The position numbers were made by a program, and so were the translations under genes. Positions 43,704-50,175 of a DNA stretch of 50,175 bases are shown piece after piece. This DNA comes from Clostridiales bacterium (GTDB lineage Bacteria; Bacillota; Clostridia; Oscillospirales; Oscillospiraceae): NCBI GenBank assembly GCA_021205455.1, contig JAJPXL010000015.1, forward strand, positions 1 to 50,175, in the 5' to 3' direction. Each line of letters opens with the position of its first letter. Positions within the stretch are counted from its first letter, which is position 1. Below the pieces are notes generated by a model, which saw only the letters and a list, made by a program, of their open reading frames with translations, had not been told where the DNA came from and did not search any database.

Positions 43704-43778
43704 CAAATGCGGCTGAACGAGTGAAAAAAGTGCGCAGATAAGGCGGGCATATCCGTGGCTGCCCGGGTCAGCCTTCTC

Positions 43779-44312
43779 CTACAATTTGCTTTTCAGCAGC
43801 CCCAGCACGTCAGCGATTTTCTCCACCGGCTCAGGGTTTGCGCTGTTCAGCCAGTCATAGAGGACGGAAAAGGTGCCCTGAAAGACGAACTGACGGATAT
43901 ACTTCACATCTGTCTCCGAATAATAGCTCTCATCTATCATATTCTGAAAGATAACGCCGATGCTGGGGATGGCAAACAGGTGCGTGGAAAATTCCTGCAT
44001 GGGCACCGACCGCACCAGGAGGCAGAACAGCTCCCGCTGATCGTACAAATGCTGCAAAATCAGGGGCAGGGCATTGCAGCTTTGGGTGATGACCTGCTTC
44101 AATTCCTCGTCTAGCTGCCGGAGGAAGTCCATCTCGATTTCGTTCAGCAACTCCTCCTGGCTTCCATAATATTTATAGAATGTCGTTCGGTTGATCTGTG
44201 ACACCTTGCAAAGCTCGTAAACCGTGATTTGGCTCAGCGGTTTTTCCCTGAGCAGCTTGAGCAGCCCGGATTTCAGCATGGCCTTGCTGATTCGCACCCT
44301 CTGATTCTCCAT
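43779..44312 (-). CDS. TetR-family transcriptional regulator
   Basis: 177 residues. The helix-turn-helix (about 15-55) reads LKLLREKPLSQITVYELCKVSQINRTTFYKYYGSQEELLNEIE, the standard TetR recognition region. The C-terminal part is the ligand-binding, dimer-forming helices. It is divergent from the HXXEE operon with 176 bases between starts. That gap holds the promoter at 44411-44440 and several repeats that could be its operator, so it is likely the repressor of the HXXEE genes. Confidence 0.93.
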   Translation of the reverse strand: MENQRVRISKAMLKSGLLKLLREKPLSQITVYELCKVSQINRTTFYKYYGSQEELLNEIEMDFLRQLDEELKQVITQSCNALPLILQHLYDQRELFCLLVRSVPMQEFSTHLFAIPSIGVIFQNMIDESYYSETDVKYIRQFVFQGTFSVLYDWLNSANPEPVEKIADVLGLLKSKL

Positions 44313-44349
44313 CCTTCTGATTCACCTCGACAAATTTGTAAGAACTGTT

Positions 44350-44400
44350 GATTTTAACGCAAATGAACCCGTGTTTGTTGCCCACAAGGCATTTTAACGC
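44350..44400. repeat. Direct repeats ATTTTAACGC between tetR and the HXXEE operon
   Basis: ATTTTAACGC occurs at about 44350 and again at about 44391. TTGTTGCCCACAA between them is a short palindrome. These are candidate TetR operator elements. Confidence 0.4.
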
Positions 44401-44410
44401 CAACAGTCTG

Positions 44411-44440
44411 TTGACTTCAATCATCTTCGTCCATTATAAT
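44411..44440 (+). promoter_or_regulatory. Promoter of the HXXEE operon
   Basis: TTGACT (44411-44416), 18-base spacer, TATAAT (44435-44440), 49 bases before the first ATG. Confidence 0.65.
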
Positions 44441-44444
44441 AAAG

Positions 44445-44480
44445 CTACAGAGATTTGTCAACTATTCGCTCTGTAGGAGG
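44445..44480 (+). promoter_or_regulatory. Inverted repeat running into the ribosome binding site
   Basis: CTACAGAG (44445-44452) and CTCTGTAG (44469-44476) are perfect inverted copies 16 bases apart. The right arm shares its last two bases with AGGAGG (44475-44480). It is either a TetR operator after the -10 or an mRNA hairpin next to the ribosome binding site. Confidence 0.5.
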
Positions 44481-44488
44481 TTTATCAA

Positions 44489-45187
44489 ATGAAATTTTGG
44501 AGGCGGAACTGGTACCACATCGGCGGCATCCTCTTTGTGCTGCTGGCCTTCGGGATGGGGCTGTGGGGCTGCTATCATATGGATAAGCTCCGGGTCATCC
44601 TGATATTCAGCTGGATGGGGATGCTGATGCATCAGTTCGAGGAGTACGCTTTCCCGGGAGGGTTCCCGCTGATTTCCAACATGGCAGGGCTGGGGGAGAC
44701 GGAGCATCCGGAGCGCTACCCGCTGAACGCAAGGCAGAGCTTTGTGAGCAACGTCCTCTTCTGCTACCTGAGCTACATCATCCCCATCTGCTTCCCCAAC
44801 CTGGTTTGGATGGGCGCCAGCCAGGTGCTGGCCGGCGTGTGGCAGCTGCCGGGGCACGGCATCGCTATGAACGTGCGGCTGAAGAGCAAGTACAACCCCG
44901 GCCTGGCGTCCACGGCGGTTTTGCAGACGCCGGTGGCGATTTACTACATCTGGTACGTCTGCACCTATCTGCCGGAAAAGGCAGGGCAGCTCTGGTGGGG
45001 AATTCCCGGTTCCATTCTCATGCTGCTCCTGACCTTCATCGTCCCGATTCTGGTGATGAAGGACAAGGACTCCCCCTATCCCTTTGAGGAGCGGGGGCTG
45101 TATGGCTACAACAAGGAGCACGTAGCGGCGCTCTGGGAGGAGCGCAAGGCGGCAAAGGCCGCAAAGACTGCAAAGGAGGACAAATAA
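44489..45187 (+). CDS. HXXEE-family membrane protein, first of three
   Basis: 232 residues, about five or six membrane helices. It has the family signature HQFEE (H48, E51, E52) followed by FPGGFP, and a later conserved pair PGHGIAMN with YNPGL. The membrane-buried His and Glu residues suggest metal binding or catalysis, but the family's activity is unknown. It ends in a Lys/Ala tail. GTAGGAGG precedes the ATG, and the next gene follows two bases after the stop. Confidence 0.9.
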   Translation: MKFWRRNWYHIGGILFVLLAFGMGLWGCYHMDKLRVILIFSWMGMLMHQFEEYAFPGGFPLISNMAGLGETEHPERYPLNARQSFVSNVLFCYLSYIIPICFPNLVWMGASQVLAGVWQLPGHGIAMNVRLKSKYNPGLASTAVLQTPVAIYYIWYVCTYLPEKAGQLWWGIPGSILMLLLTFIVPILVMKDKDSPYPFEERGLYGYNKEHVAALWEERKAAKAAKTAKEDK

Positions 45188-45189
45188 CC

Positions 45190-45894
45190 ATGGTAAAAAA
45201 GCTGGACAAATGGTGCGACATCAACTGGATTATTTTTCTTTGCGTGACGGGCGTCGTCACCGGCGTGCTGTCCGCCGTCTTCTGGGACGAAATGCCCCTG
45301 GGGGCCCAGGGCGCGGTGTTTGTGGCAATGATCATGCCCTTCCATGTGCTGGAGGAGTGGAAGTTCCCCGGCGGCCTCCACATCTTCTATAACGTCCTGC
45401 TGGGGCCGAAGGAGAAGGAAAAGCAACAGCTGGACCGGTTCCCCATGAGCCGCCTGACGGACATGATCACCAACGTGGGGTTGCAGTGGATTCCTCTGTG
45501 CTATCTGGTGCTCAGCTTCTTCACCGGTCTGTCCAACGCCGCAGCCCTCTGCATGATGCTGCTGTGCTTCATCGAGGTGCTTGCTCACACCGGCGCCGGA
45601 ACGCTTACCTACTTCTGGCTGAGGAAGGACGGGAAGAAAACCATCTATCATCCCGGCATTGCCACCTCCTGGATGATGTTCCTGCCCGCGGGCGTCTACA
45701 TCGTCGCGCACCTGGAAAACGTCACCGGCAGCGACTGGCTTTGGGCAATCATCCTGTTCATCATTATGATGCTGATTTGCATTGTCCTGACGGAAACGCC
45801 GCTGAAAAAGTGGGTCTATAAGCAGGACAAGGACGTGTTCGCCTTCGCCGACGCCAAGTATTATGAGAAGTATCCCTCCTTCTGGAAGAAGTGA
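45190..45894 (+). CDS. HXXEE-family membrane protein, second of three (divergent)
   Basis: 234 residues. Signature HVLEE (H52, E55, E56) followed by WKFPGGLH; the second conserved pair is seen as LAHTGAGTL and IYHPGIAT. About six membrane helices. It is clearly related to its neighbours but more distant from them than they are from each other. It starts two bases after the previous stop and shares one transcript. Confidence 0.9.
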   Translation: MVKKLDKWCDINWIIFLCVTGVVTGVLSAVFWDEMPLGAQGAVFVAMIMPFHVLEEWKFPGGLHIFYNVLLGPKEKEKQQLDRFPMSRLTDMITNVGLQWIPLCYLVLSFFTGLSNAAALCMMLLCFIEVLAHTGAGTLTYFWLRKDGKKTIYHPGIATSWMMFLPAGVYIVAHLENVTGSDWLWAIILFIIMMLICIVLTETPLKKWVYKQDKDVFAFADAKYYEKYPSFWKK

Positions 45895-45909
45895 TTTGAG
45901 GTAGACGGT

Positions 45910-46602
45910 ATGAAATTCTGGAGACGATACTGGTATTGGATCGGCGGCGTTTTGTTTGTCCTCCTGGCTTTCCTGATGGGGCTGTGGGGCTGCGACCACC
46001 TGCCGAAGATCCAGGTGATTTTGATTTTCAGCTGGATGGCCATGCTGGTTCATCAGGTGGAGGAATACGGCTTCCCCGGCGGGATGCCGTCCATCACCAA
46101 CATGGCCGCTTTCCGGGAGAAGGAAGCGCCGGAGCGGTACCCCTTTAACGCGCAGCAGTGCTTTATCTGCAACGTGTTCCTGTGTTACGCCTTTTACATT
46201 CTGGCGATTTGCTTCCCCAATGTGATTTGGCTGGGAGCCTCTCAGGTGTTGTGCGTGCTGGTGCAGCTGGCGGCCCACGGCCTGCTCATCAACTTCTCGA
46301 TGAAGGAGTTTTATAACCCTGGCCTGGGTTCCACTGTGTTTTTACAGCTGCCTGTCGCCATCTATTATATCTGGTATGTCTGTACCACCATGCCGGAGAA
46401 GGCGTGGCAGCTCTGGATCGGCGTCCCCGGCGCGATCATTGCGATGCTCATTTGCTTCATCGCCCCCGTGCTGCTGATGCGCAGCCGGAAGAATCCCTAT
46501 CCCTTTGCCGAGGAAGAGATGTACGGCTATCATAAGGAAAAAGTGCTGGAAATCTGGCAGGACAGCAAACCTTCTATCCTGCAAAGGGTCGGTCTGAAGT
46601 AG
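45910..46602 (+). CDS. HXXEE-family membrane protein, third of three
   Basis: 230 residues. Signature HQVEE (H48, E51, E52) with YGFPGGMP, then LAAHGLLIN and YNPGLGS. The opening MKFWRRYWYWIGGVLFVLLAF nearly repeats that of the first gene, pointing to a local duplication with the divergent copy between them. It is 15 bases after the previous stop, and 21 bases before the EFR1 gene. Confidence 0.92.
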   Translation: MKFWRRYWYWIGGVLFVLLAFLMGLWGCDHLPKIQVILIFSWMAMLVHQVEEYGFPGGMPSITNMAAFREKEAPERYPFNAQQCFICNVFLCYAFYILAICFPNVIWLGASQVLCVLVQLAAHGLLINFSMKEFYNPGLGSTVFLQLPVAIYYIWYVCTTMPEKAWQLWIGVPGAIIAMLICFIAPVLLMRSRKNPYPFAEEEMYGYHKEKVLEIWQDSKPSILQRVGLK

Positions 46603-46623
46603 GAACACAACTGGAGGTGCAAA

Positions 46624-47436
46624 ATGGCTGAAAAAACCGTCATCTATTATTACTCCGGCTCCGGGAACAGCCTGTCTGTGGCGAAGCACATTGGCGAGAA
46701 GCTGGGGAATACGGATATTCTGTCAGTCTACACTCTGCGGGAGAATTCAGAGGTTCCACCGGACTATGCGAGAGTCGGCATTGTGACCGCCACCTGGTTT
46801 GTCCGCCCGCCGAGAATCGTGAGGGAAATGTGTGAAAAGCTGCGCATTTCCAGACAGCAAAAAGTCTTCATCATCGCCACCTGCGGCGGGTATGACGGCT
46901 ATGTCTGCATCGACCTGAAGGCCATTTTGCAGCCGAAGACGGACTTCCCGGTGCAGACCTTTATGCTCCCCATGCCGCCCAACCACATCGTCGGCTTCTC
47001 CCCCATGCCGGACGGAATCAACCGAATCTACCTGAACCATGAGGCGAAGTCCACCGGCAAAATCGCGGAGAAAATCCAATCGGGCGCACCGACCAGGAAC
47101 CGGAAGGGCATCAACCGCAAATTCCTCACCGGTGCCTCGAAATCCTTCAACAGCTGGCTGGGCGTGGACCGGGACAGCGTGGAGGGCGGCTTCTATGCCT
47201 CGGACGCCTGTACGAAGTGCGGCGTCTGTGAGAAGCTCTGCAAAAACGGGAACATCCACCTGACGGAGGACGGCGTCGTCTGGGGGCATGACTGCCAGCA
47301 GTGCATGGCCTGCATCATGTGGTGCCCGAATCAGGCCATTCGCCATCCCAACGTGCCGGAGAAGCGTCGGCGCTACCGGAACCCGAACGTCACGCTGAAG
47401 GATATGCTGCAATCGGAATTTCATGTGGGGGAATGA
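46624..47436 (+). CDS. EFR1 family flavodoxin-ferredoxin protein
   Basis: 270 residues. The N-terminal flavodoxin-like domain has YYYSGSGNSLSVAKHIGEKLG. The C-terminal ferredoxin domain has two cluster motifs, CTKCGVCEKLC and CQQCMACIMWCP, for two 4Fe-4S clusters. EFR1 proteins are common soluble electron carriers in clostridia. It probably passes electrons to the SDR or to the HXXEE proteins in this operon; the last is inference. Its stop overlaps an in-frame ATG of the next gene. Confidence 0.94.
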   Translation: MAEKTVIYYYSGSGNSLSVAKHIGEKLGNTDILSVYTLRENSEVPPDYARVGIVTATWFVRPPRIVREMCEKLRISRQQKVFIIATCGGYDGYVCIDLKAILQPKTDFPVQTFMLPMPPNHIVGFSPMPDGINRIYLNHEAKSTGKIAEKIQSGAPTRNRKGINRKFLTGASKSFNSWLGVDRDSVEGGFYASDACTKCGVCEKLCKNGNIHLTEDGVVWGHDCQQCMACIMWCPNQAIRHPNVPEKRRRYRNPNVTLKDMLQSEFHVGE

Positions 47437-47438
47437 GT

Positions 47439-48347
47439 ATGAGTTGGAACTTAGCGGATATACCGGGCCTTTCCGGCAAAGTGATGATCGTGACAGGCGC
47501 AAACAGCGGCCTGGGGTTTGAGACAACAAAGGAGCTGTCCCGTAAAGGTGCAAAGGTTGTGATGGCCTGCCGAAATCCGCAGAAAGCAGCTGCCGCCAGG
47601 CAAAAAATACAGGACGAGTATCCGGATGCGGATTTGGATACCATGCTTTTAGACCTTGCCAGCCAAAAAAGCGTTGCAGAGTTTGCAGATAACTTCATGC
47701 AGAATTACCATCGGCTCGATGTCCTCGTCAACAACGCCGGAATTATGGCGGCGCCGTATTCCGAAACCGTTGACGGGTTTGAAAACCACTTTGCAACGAA
47801 CTATCTCGGCCACTTTGCGCTGACCGGAAGGTTATTGGAACTGTTGGAGGCAACTCCCGGCGCAAGGGTCGTCAGCGTCAGCAGCCTTGCCTACTTTTTT
47901 GGAAATAAAATAGATTTTGACAATCTGTATTATGAGAATGGAAAGGGTTACGGCAGATGGAGGGCCTATGGGCGTTCCAAGATGGAAATGCTCCTGTTCG
48001 CCTACGAAATGCAGCGGCGTCTTACGCGCACCGGCAGGTCTACGCTTTCCCTTGCTGCACACCCCGGACTGGCGCAGACAAATATCATGCCGGCCCAGGC
48101 GAACAGTGCCTTCACAAAAAAGCTCTTAACGCAGGCTGCCAGCTTCCTTAAGCCAACCATCTATGGCGCAATGCCTCTGATCCGCGCAGCTACGGACAAG
48201 GAGGTCACGGGCGGCGAGTATTTCGGGCCGTCAAAGGACAGAATGCCGGATGTCGTCAAATCCAATAAAGCGTCCCACAATTTGGATACGGCAAAAAAGC
48301 TGTGGGAGGCTTCTGAAGAATTGACGGGCCTTCATTATTTGGATTAG
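47439..48347 (+). CDS. Short-chain dehydrogenase (retinol-dehydrogenase-like)
   Basis: 302 residues from the ATG at 47439, six bases after GGGGGA; an ATG at 47433 overlaps the previous stop but lies on the ribosome binding site. Motifs are TGANSGLG, NNAGIMAAP, catalytic Ser in VSVSSLAYFFG, and YGRSK as the YxxxK pair, with AHPGLAQTNI after it. This is the layout of retinol-dehydrogenase/WW-domain-oxidoreductase-like SDRs, which often act on lipid-like alcohols or ketones. It is last in the TetR-HXXEE cluster. The AT-content is slightly higher than its neighbours. Confidence 0.92.
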   Translation: MSWNLADIPGLSGKVMIVTGANSGLGFETTKELSRKGAKVVMACRNPQKAAAARQKIQDEYPDADLDTMLLDLASQKSVAEFADNFMQNYHRLDVLVNNAGIMAAPYSETVDGFENHFATNYLGHFALTGRLLELLEATPGARVVSVSSLAYFFGNKIDFDNLYYENGKGYGRWRAYGRSKMEMLLFAYEMQRRLTRTGRSTLSLAAHPGLAQTNIMPAQANSAFTKKLLTQAASFLKPTIYGAMPLIRAATDKEVTGGEYFGPSKDRMPDVVKSNKASHNLDTAKKLWEASEELTGLHYLD

Positions 48348-48440
48348 GCGTTGTTCCCGTTCGGGCAGCTTGGATTTCATAACGAGGCTCCCGCGGCGAA
48401 TAGAACCGCTGTCCGTACGGAAGGCGCAGGGCAGAGCCGG

Positions 48441-48929
48441 TCAAGGTGCGTCCTCCTGCGGCTCCGTTAAACTGTCCGCACACGCGCCTGGCTGGAAGTC
48501 TTTCAGCAGGTCATTTAACTCGTCCAGCAGGGTTCCCAGCGTCACCTGCTCCATGCTGCCTTTCATGGCGGTCACGGCGGCAAGCATATGGGGGTACAGG
48601 AGCTGATAGATGTTCTTCCCCACAGGGCAATCGCTGTCCGTTTTGTGGAGCTTGAACATCTCCTCCACGTCATTGGTCTCCACCGCCTGATAGACACCCC
48701 ACAGGGTGATGTCTTTCGGCTCCTTGGCGAGATGCACGCCGCCGTTCTTGCCGGCAGAGGCCGTCAGCAGGCCCTTTCTGGACAGGTCGAGGAATATGTT
48801 TCTGATTGTGACGGCGTTGGAGCCGGTGCTTTCCGCAACGAGGGTGCTTGTCACCCGACGTTTTGGCGACAGGACCGCCACATAGAGCAGCGCGTGAACC
48901 GCTGTTGGAAATTTCTTGCTGACACGCAT
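48441..48929 (-). CDS. Rrf2-family transcriptional regulator
   Basis: 162 residues from the ATG at 48929. The winged helix (about 5-65) reads FPTAVHALLYVAVLSPKRRVTSTLVAESTGSNAVTIRNIFLDLSRKGLLTASAGKNGGVHLAK. A single Cys lies at about 120 (DSDCPVG) and a further Cys in the tail, so a full Fe-S ligand set of IscR/NsrR type is not visible. It is divergent from the nitroreductase gene and likely binds the palindrome at 49030-49054. Confidence 0.92.
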   Translation of the reverse strand: MRVSKKFPTAVHALLYVAVLSPKRRVTSTLVAESTGSNAVTIRNIFLDLSRKGLLTASAGKNGGVHLAKEPKDITLWGVYQAVETNDVEEMFKLHKTDSDCPVGKNIYQLLYPHMLAAVTAMKGSMEQVTLGTLLDELNDLLKDFQPGACADSLTEPQEDAP

Positions 48930-48966
48930 ACAACCGCCTTCCCCTCTCAATATCAGTGCTGCTAAA

Positions 48967-48995
48967 AGTATAACAGATTTTTTCCGGAAAATCAA
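48967..48995 (-). promoter_or_regulatory. Promoter of the Rrf2 gene
   Basis: Minus strand TTGATT (48990-48995), 17-base spacer, TATACT (48967-48972), about 38 bases before the ATG. Confidence 0.65.
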
Positions 48996-49004
48996 TTGTA
49001 ACAC

Positions 49005-49054
49005 TTGACATTACGATTATCAGACGGTATAATGTAATCAATCGAATTACATTA
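49005..49054 (+). promoter_or_regulatory. Nitroreductase promoter with Rrf2-type operator
   Basis: TTGACA (49005-49010), 17-base spacer, TATAAT (49028-49033). A perfect 9-bp inverted repeat TAATGTAAT (49030-49038) / ATTACATTA (49046-49054) overlaps the -10 and the transcription start, as expected for a repressor site. Confidence 0.8.
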
Positions 49055-49068
49055 AGGAGGCACTCTTT

Positions 49069-49599
49069 ATGCAAACATTAGAAGCCATTGCGAAAAGGAA
49101 ATCAACGAGGGACTTTGACCCGAACCACGCCGTGCCGGATGAGGTGGTCGATACCATCGTAAAGGCGGGCTGCCAGGCCCCCATCGGCGGGAATCAGCGG
49201 GAGTCCCTGCACCTCACGGTATGCCGCAGCAAGGACATTCTCGATGAGATCAATCAGACCACTGCCGCCGCCATGAAAATGGAAAAGCGGGACTTCTTCT
49301 ATGGTGCGCCTGTTGTGGTTTTCGTCTCTGCCGCGCCCAAGCAGATGGCCCCCAGCGTGGAATATGCCAACGCTGCGTGCGTCATTGAGAATATGCTGAT
49401 CGCCGCGACGGACGCCGGAGTGGACAATATTTATCTCTGGGGCGCTGTGCAGGGCCTGGCTAAGAACGCGGCGCTGTGCGCCAAGCTGGGGATTCCGGAG
49501 GGCTTCCGGCCCGTTTCCGCCGCAGCGCTTGGCTACAGCCTCAGCGGAGCCCCGCAGCCGAGGGAATTATCCGTCTCGCTCAGCGTAAACTACATCTGA
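49069..49599 (+). CDS. Nitroreductase family protein
   Basis: 176 residues. FMN-dependent nitroreductase fold: IAKRKSTRDFDPNHAVPDEVVDTIVKAGCQAPIGGNQRESLHLTV, DAGVDNIYLWGAV and RPVSAAALGYSL. It reduces nitro groups, quinones or flavins using NAD(P)H in the cytoplasm. AAGGAGG precedes the ATG. The strong promoter and overlapping palindrome indicate tight control by the divergent Rrf2 regulator. A hairpin follows at 49614. Confidence 0.93.
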   Translation: MQTLEAIAKRKSTRDFDPNHAVPDEVVDTIVKAGCQAPIGGNQRESLHLTVCRSKDILDEINQTTAAAMKMEKRDFFYGAPVVVFVSAAPKQMAPSVEYANAACVIENMLIAATDAGVDNIYLWGAVQGLAKNAALCAKLGIPEGFRPVSAAALGYSLSGAPQPRELSVSLSVNYI

Positions 49600-49613
49600 T
49601 CAAATCAACCCGC

Positions 49614-49653
49614 AGCGCCCACCGAAAAGGATAGCCTTTCTCCGATGGGCGCT
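49614..49653 (+). terminator. Hairpin after the nitroreductase gene
   Basis: AGCGCCCA (49614-49621) / TGGGCGCT (49646-49653) with an inner AAAGG/CCTTT stem; only a weak T-run (GTTGCTATG) follows. Confidence 0.55.
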
Positions 49654-49708
49654 GTTGCTATGATATACGGGTAAACGTTCCCGCTCACAGAATAGGAGGT
49701 TGCAAACC

Positions 49709-50175
49709 ATGAAACAGGAATACAATCAGCTTAAGGAATACATGGAACAGAGCAGCAGAACCGTCGCCGTCACCGGCGCAGGCATCTCCTACCTCTACGG
49801 AATGCGCAGGCTGAAGCAGAGCGTTGGCAGGATGAACGCCGGGCGCATCTTCTCCGCCTCGTATGTCCGCAAAAACCCGGAGAAGTTTTATGCGGTCATG
49901 AAGGACGCCTTCCTGGACGCCACCTTTGTCAAGGGGCCGAGCACCGTCCATAAGCAGCTCGCGGAGCTGGAGCGCCAGGGGAAGCTCTACGGCATTGTCA
50001 CCCAGAATCTGGACTGCCTGCACACCGTCGCCGGCTCCCAAAATGTGGTGGAATTTCAGGGCAGCTTCCGGGACAATATCTGTATCGACTGCGGCACCCG
50101 CTGCTATGACTACCAGGTGTGGAACCAGGGCCATATGCCCCGCTGTGAGAAGTGCGGCGCGCCGCTGATGCCGAC
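49709..50175 (+). CDS. Sir2-family NAD-dependent protein, partial (runs off the right edge)
   Basis: 155 codons are visible from the ATG at 49709 (AGGAGG upstream). The NAD-binding motif VAVTGAGIS, then TQNLDCLHTVAGS, identify the sirtuin fold. The zinc ribbon begins CIDCGTRCYD and CEKCGAP. At the place of the catalytic His (normally HG after the hydrophobic strand) the sequence reads EFQGSF, so Gln replaces His. Sirtuins of the SirTM class with a similar change act as ADP-ribosyl transferases. Deacylase activity is therefore doubtful. The C-terminus is outside the window. Confidence 0.88.
   Translation, partial: MKQEYNQLKEYMEQSSRTVAVTGAGISYLYGMRRLKQSVGRMNAGRIFSASYVRKNPEKFYAVMKDAFLDATFVKGPSTVHKQLAELERQGKLYGIVTQNLDCLHTVAGSQNVVEFQGSFRDNICIDCGTRCYDYQVWNQGHMPRCEKCGAPLMP

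Noticed and set aside
1-50175. CRISPR arrays, tRNA or rRNA genes, insertion sequences
   Set aside because: No regularly spaced repeats, cloverleaf-like GGTTCGA segments, rRNA signatures or transposase motifs were found by reading both strands.

Overview
The window comes from the chromosome of a fairly high-GC, Gram-positive-type anaerobe. The best guess is a gut clostridium of the Oscillospiraceae type. The basis is the rimP-nusA-ylxR-L7Ae-infB operon order typical of Firmicutes, CDP-glycerol (teichoic acid type) transferases beside an LCP ligase, LytTR and OmpR two-component pairs, an EFR1 ferredoxin-flavodoxin, AGGAGG-type ribosome binding sites and no sign of an outer membrane. The species cannot be named from sequence alone. 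I saw no rRNA, tRNA, CRISPR array, insertion sequence or phage genes.

Layout. 1-1700: 3' part of an AraC-type regulator (minus), a TetR remnant and several hairpins. 1727-6248 (minus): a three-gene operon for an anchored esterase, a domain-permuted GH3 glycosidase and a small membrane protein. It has a clear sigma-A promoter preceded by two 12-bp direct repeats. A GHKL sensor kinase/LytTR regulator pair (6716-8751) lies next to it and is its likely controller. 9050-12467 (minus): a UMF1-type MFS transporter, a zinc-dependent phospholipase C-like protein and an LCP ligase. 12649-16415 (plus, divergent from LCP): three CDP-glycerol glycerophosphotransferase-like genes.

16503-26103 (plus) is the housekeeping core: rimP, nusA, rnpM/ylxR, an L7Ae-like gene, infB, polA, rimI and tsaD, with a terminator-like hairpin in the rimP leader. 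26280-30365 holds an XRE regulator with membrane segments, a MATE exporter and an ammonium transporter fused to a PII domain. The transporter gene has a terminator between its promoter and start codon.

30476-34128 is a LysR-controlled redox/detoxification cluster (small MerR-tail-like protein, flavodoxin, carboxymuconolactone decarboxylase-cupin, alpha/beta hydrolase). The same roughly 84-bp promoter module occurs before lysR and again at its 3' end. 34262-39170 is an accessory stretch: a Sel1-repeat membrane protein, a polytopic membrane protein, a further helical-repeat protein and a decayed STAND/NB-ARC ATPase gene.

39243-43673 (minus) has an SDR with a coupled unknown protein, an NAD-dependent epimerase and an OmpR-type two-component system. 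43779-48347 has a TetR regulator divergent from three tandem HXXEE-family membrane proteins, an EFR1 flavodoxin-ferredoxin and an SDR. 48441-50175 has an Rrf2 regulator divergent from a nitroreductase with a perfect palindromic operator, then a partial Sir2-family gene with Gln in place of the usual catalytic His. Most accessory clusters pair a regulator with redox or membrane enzymes. The points most worth a second look are the LytTR-type promoter, the duplicated LysR promoter module, the HXXEE trio, the Amt-PII leader and the decayed STAND gene.
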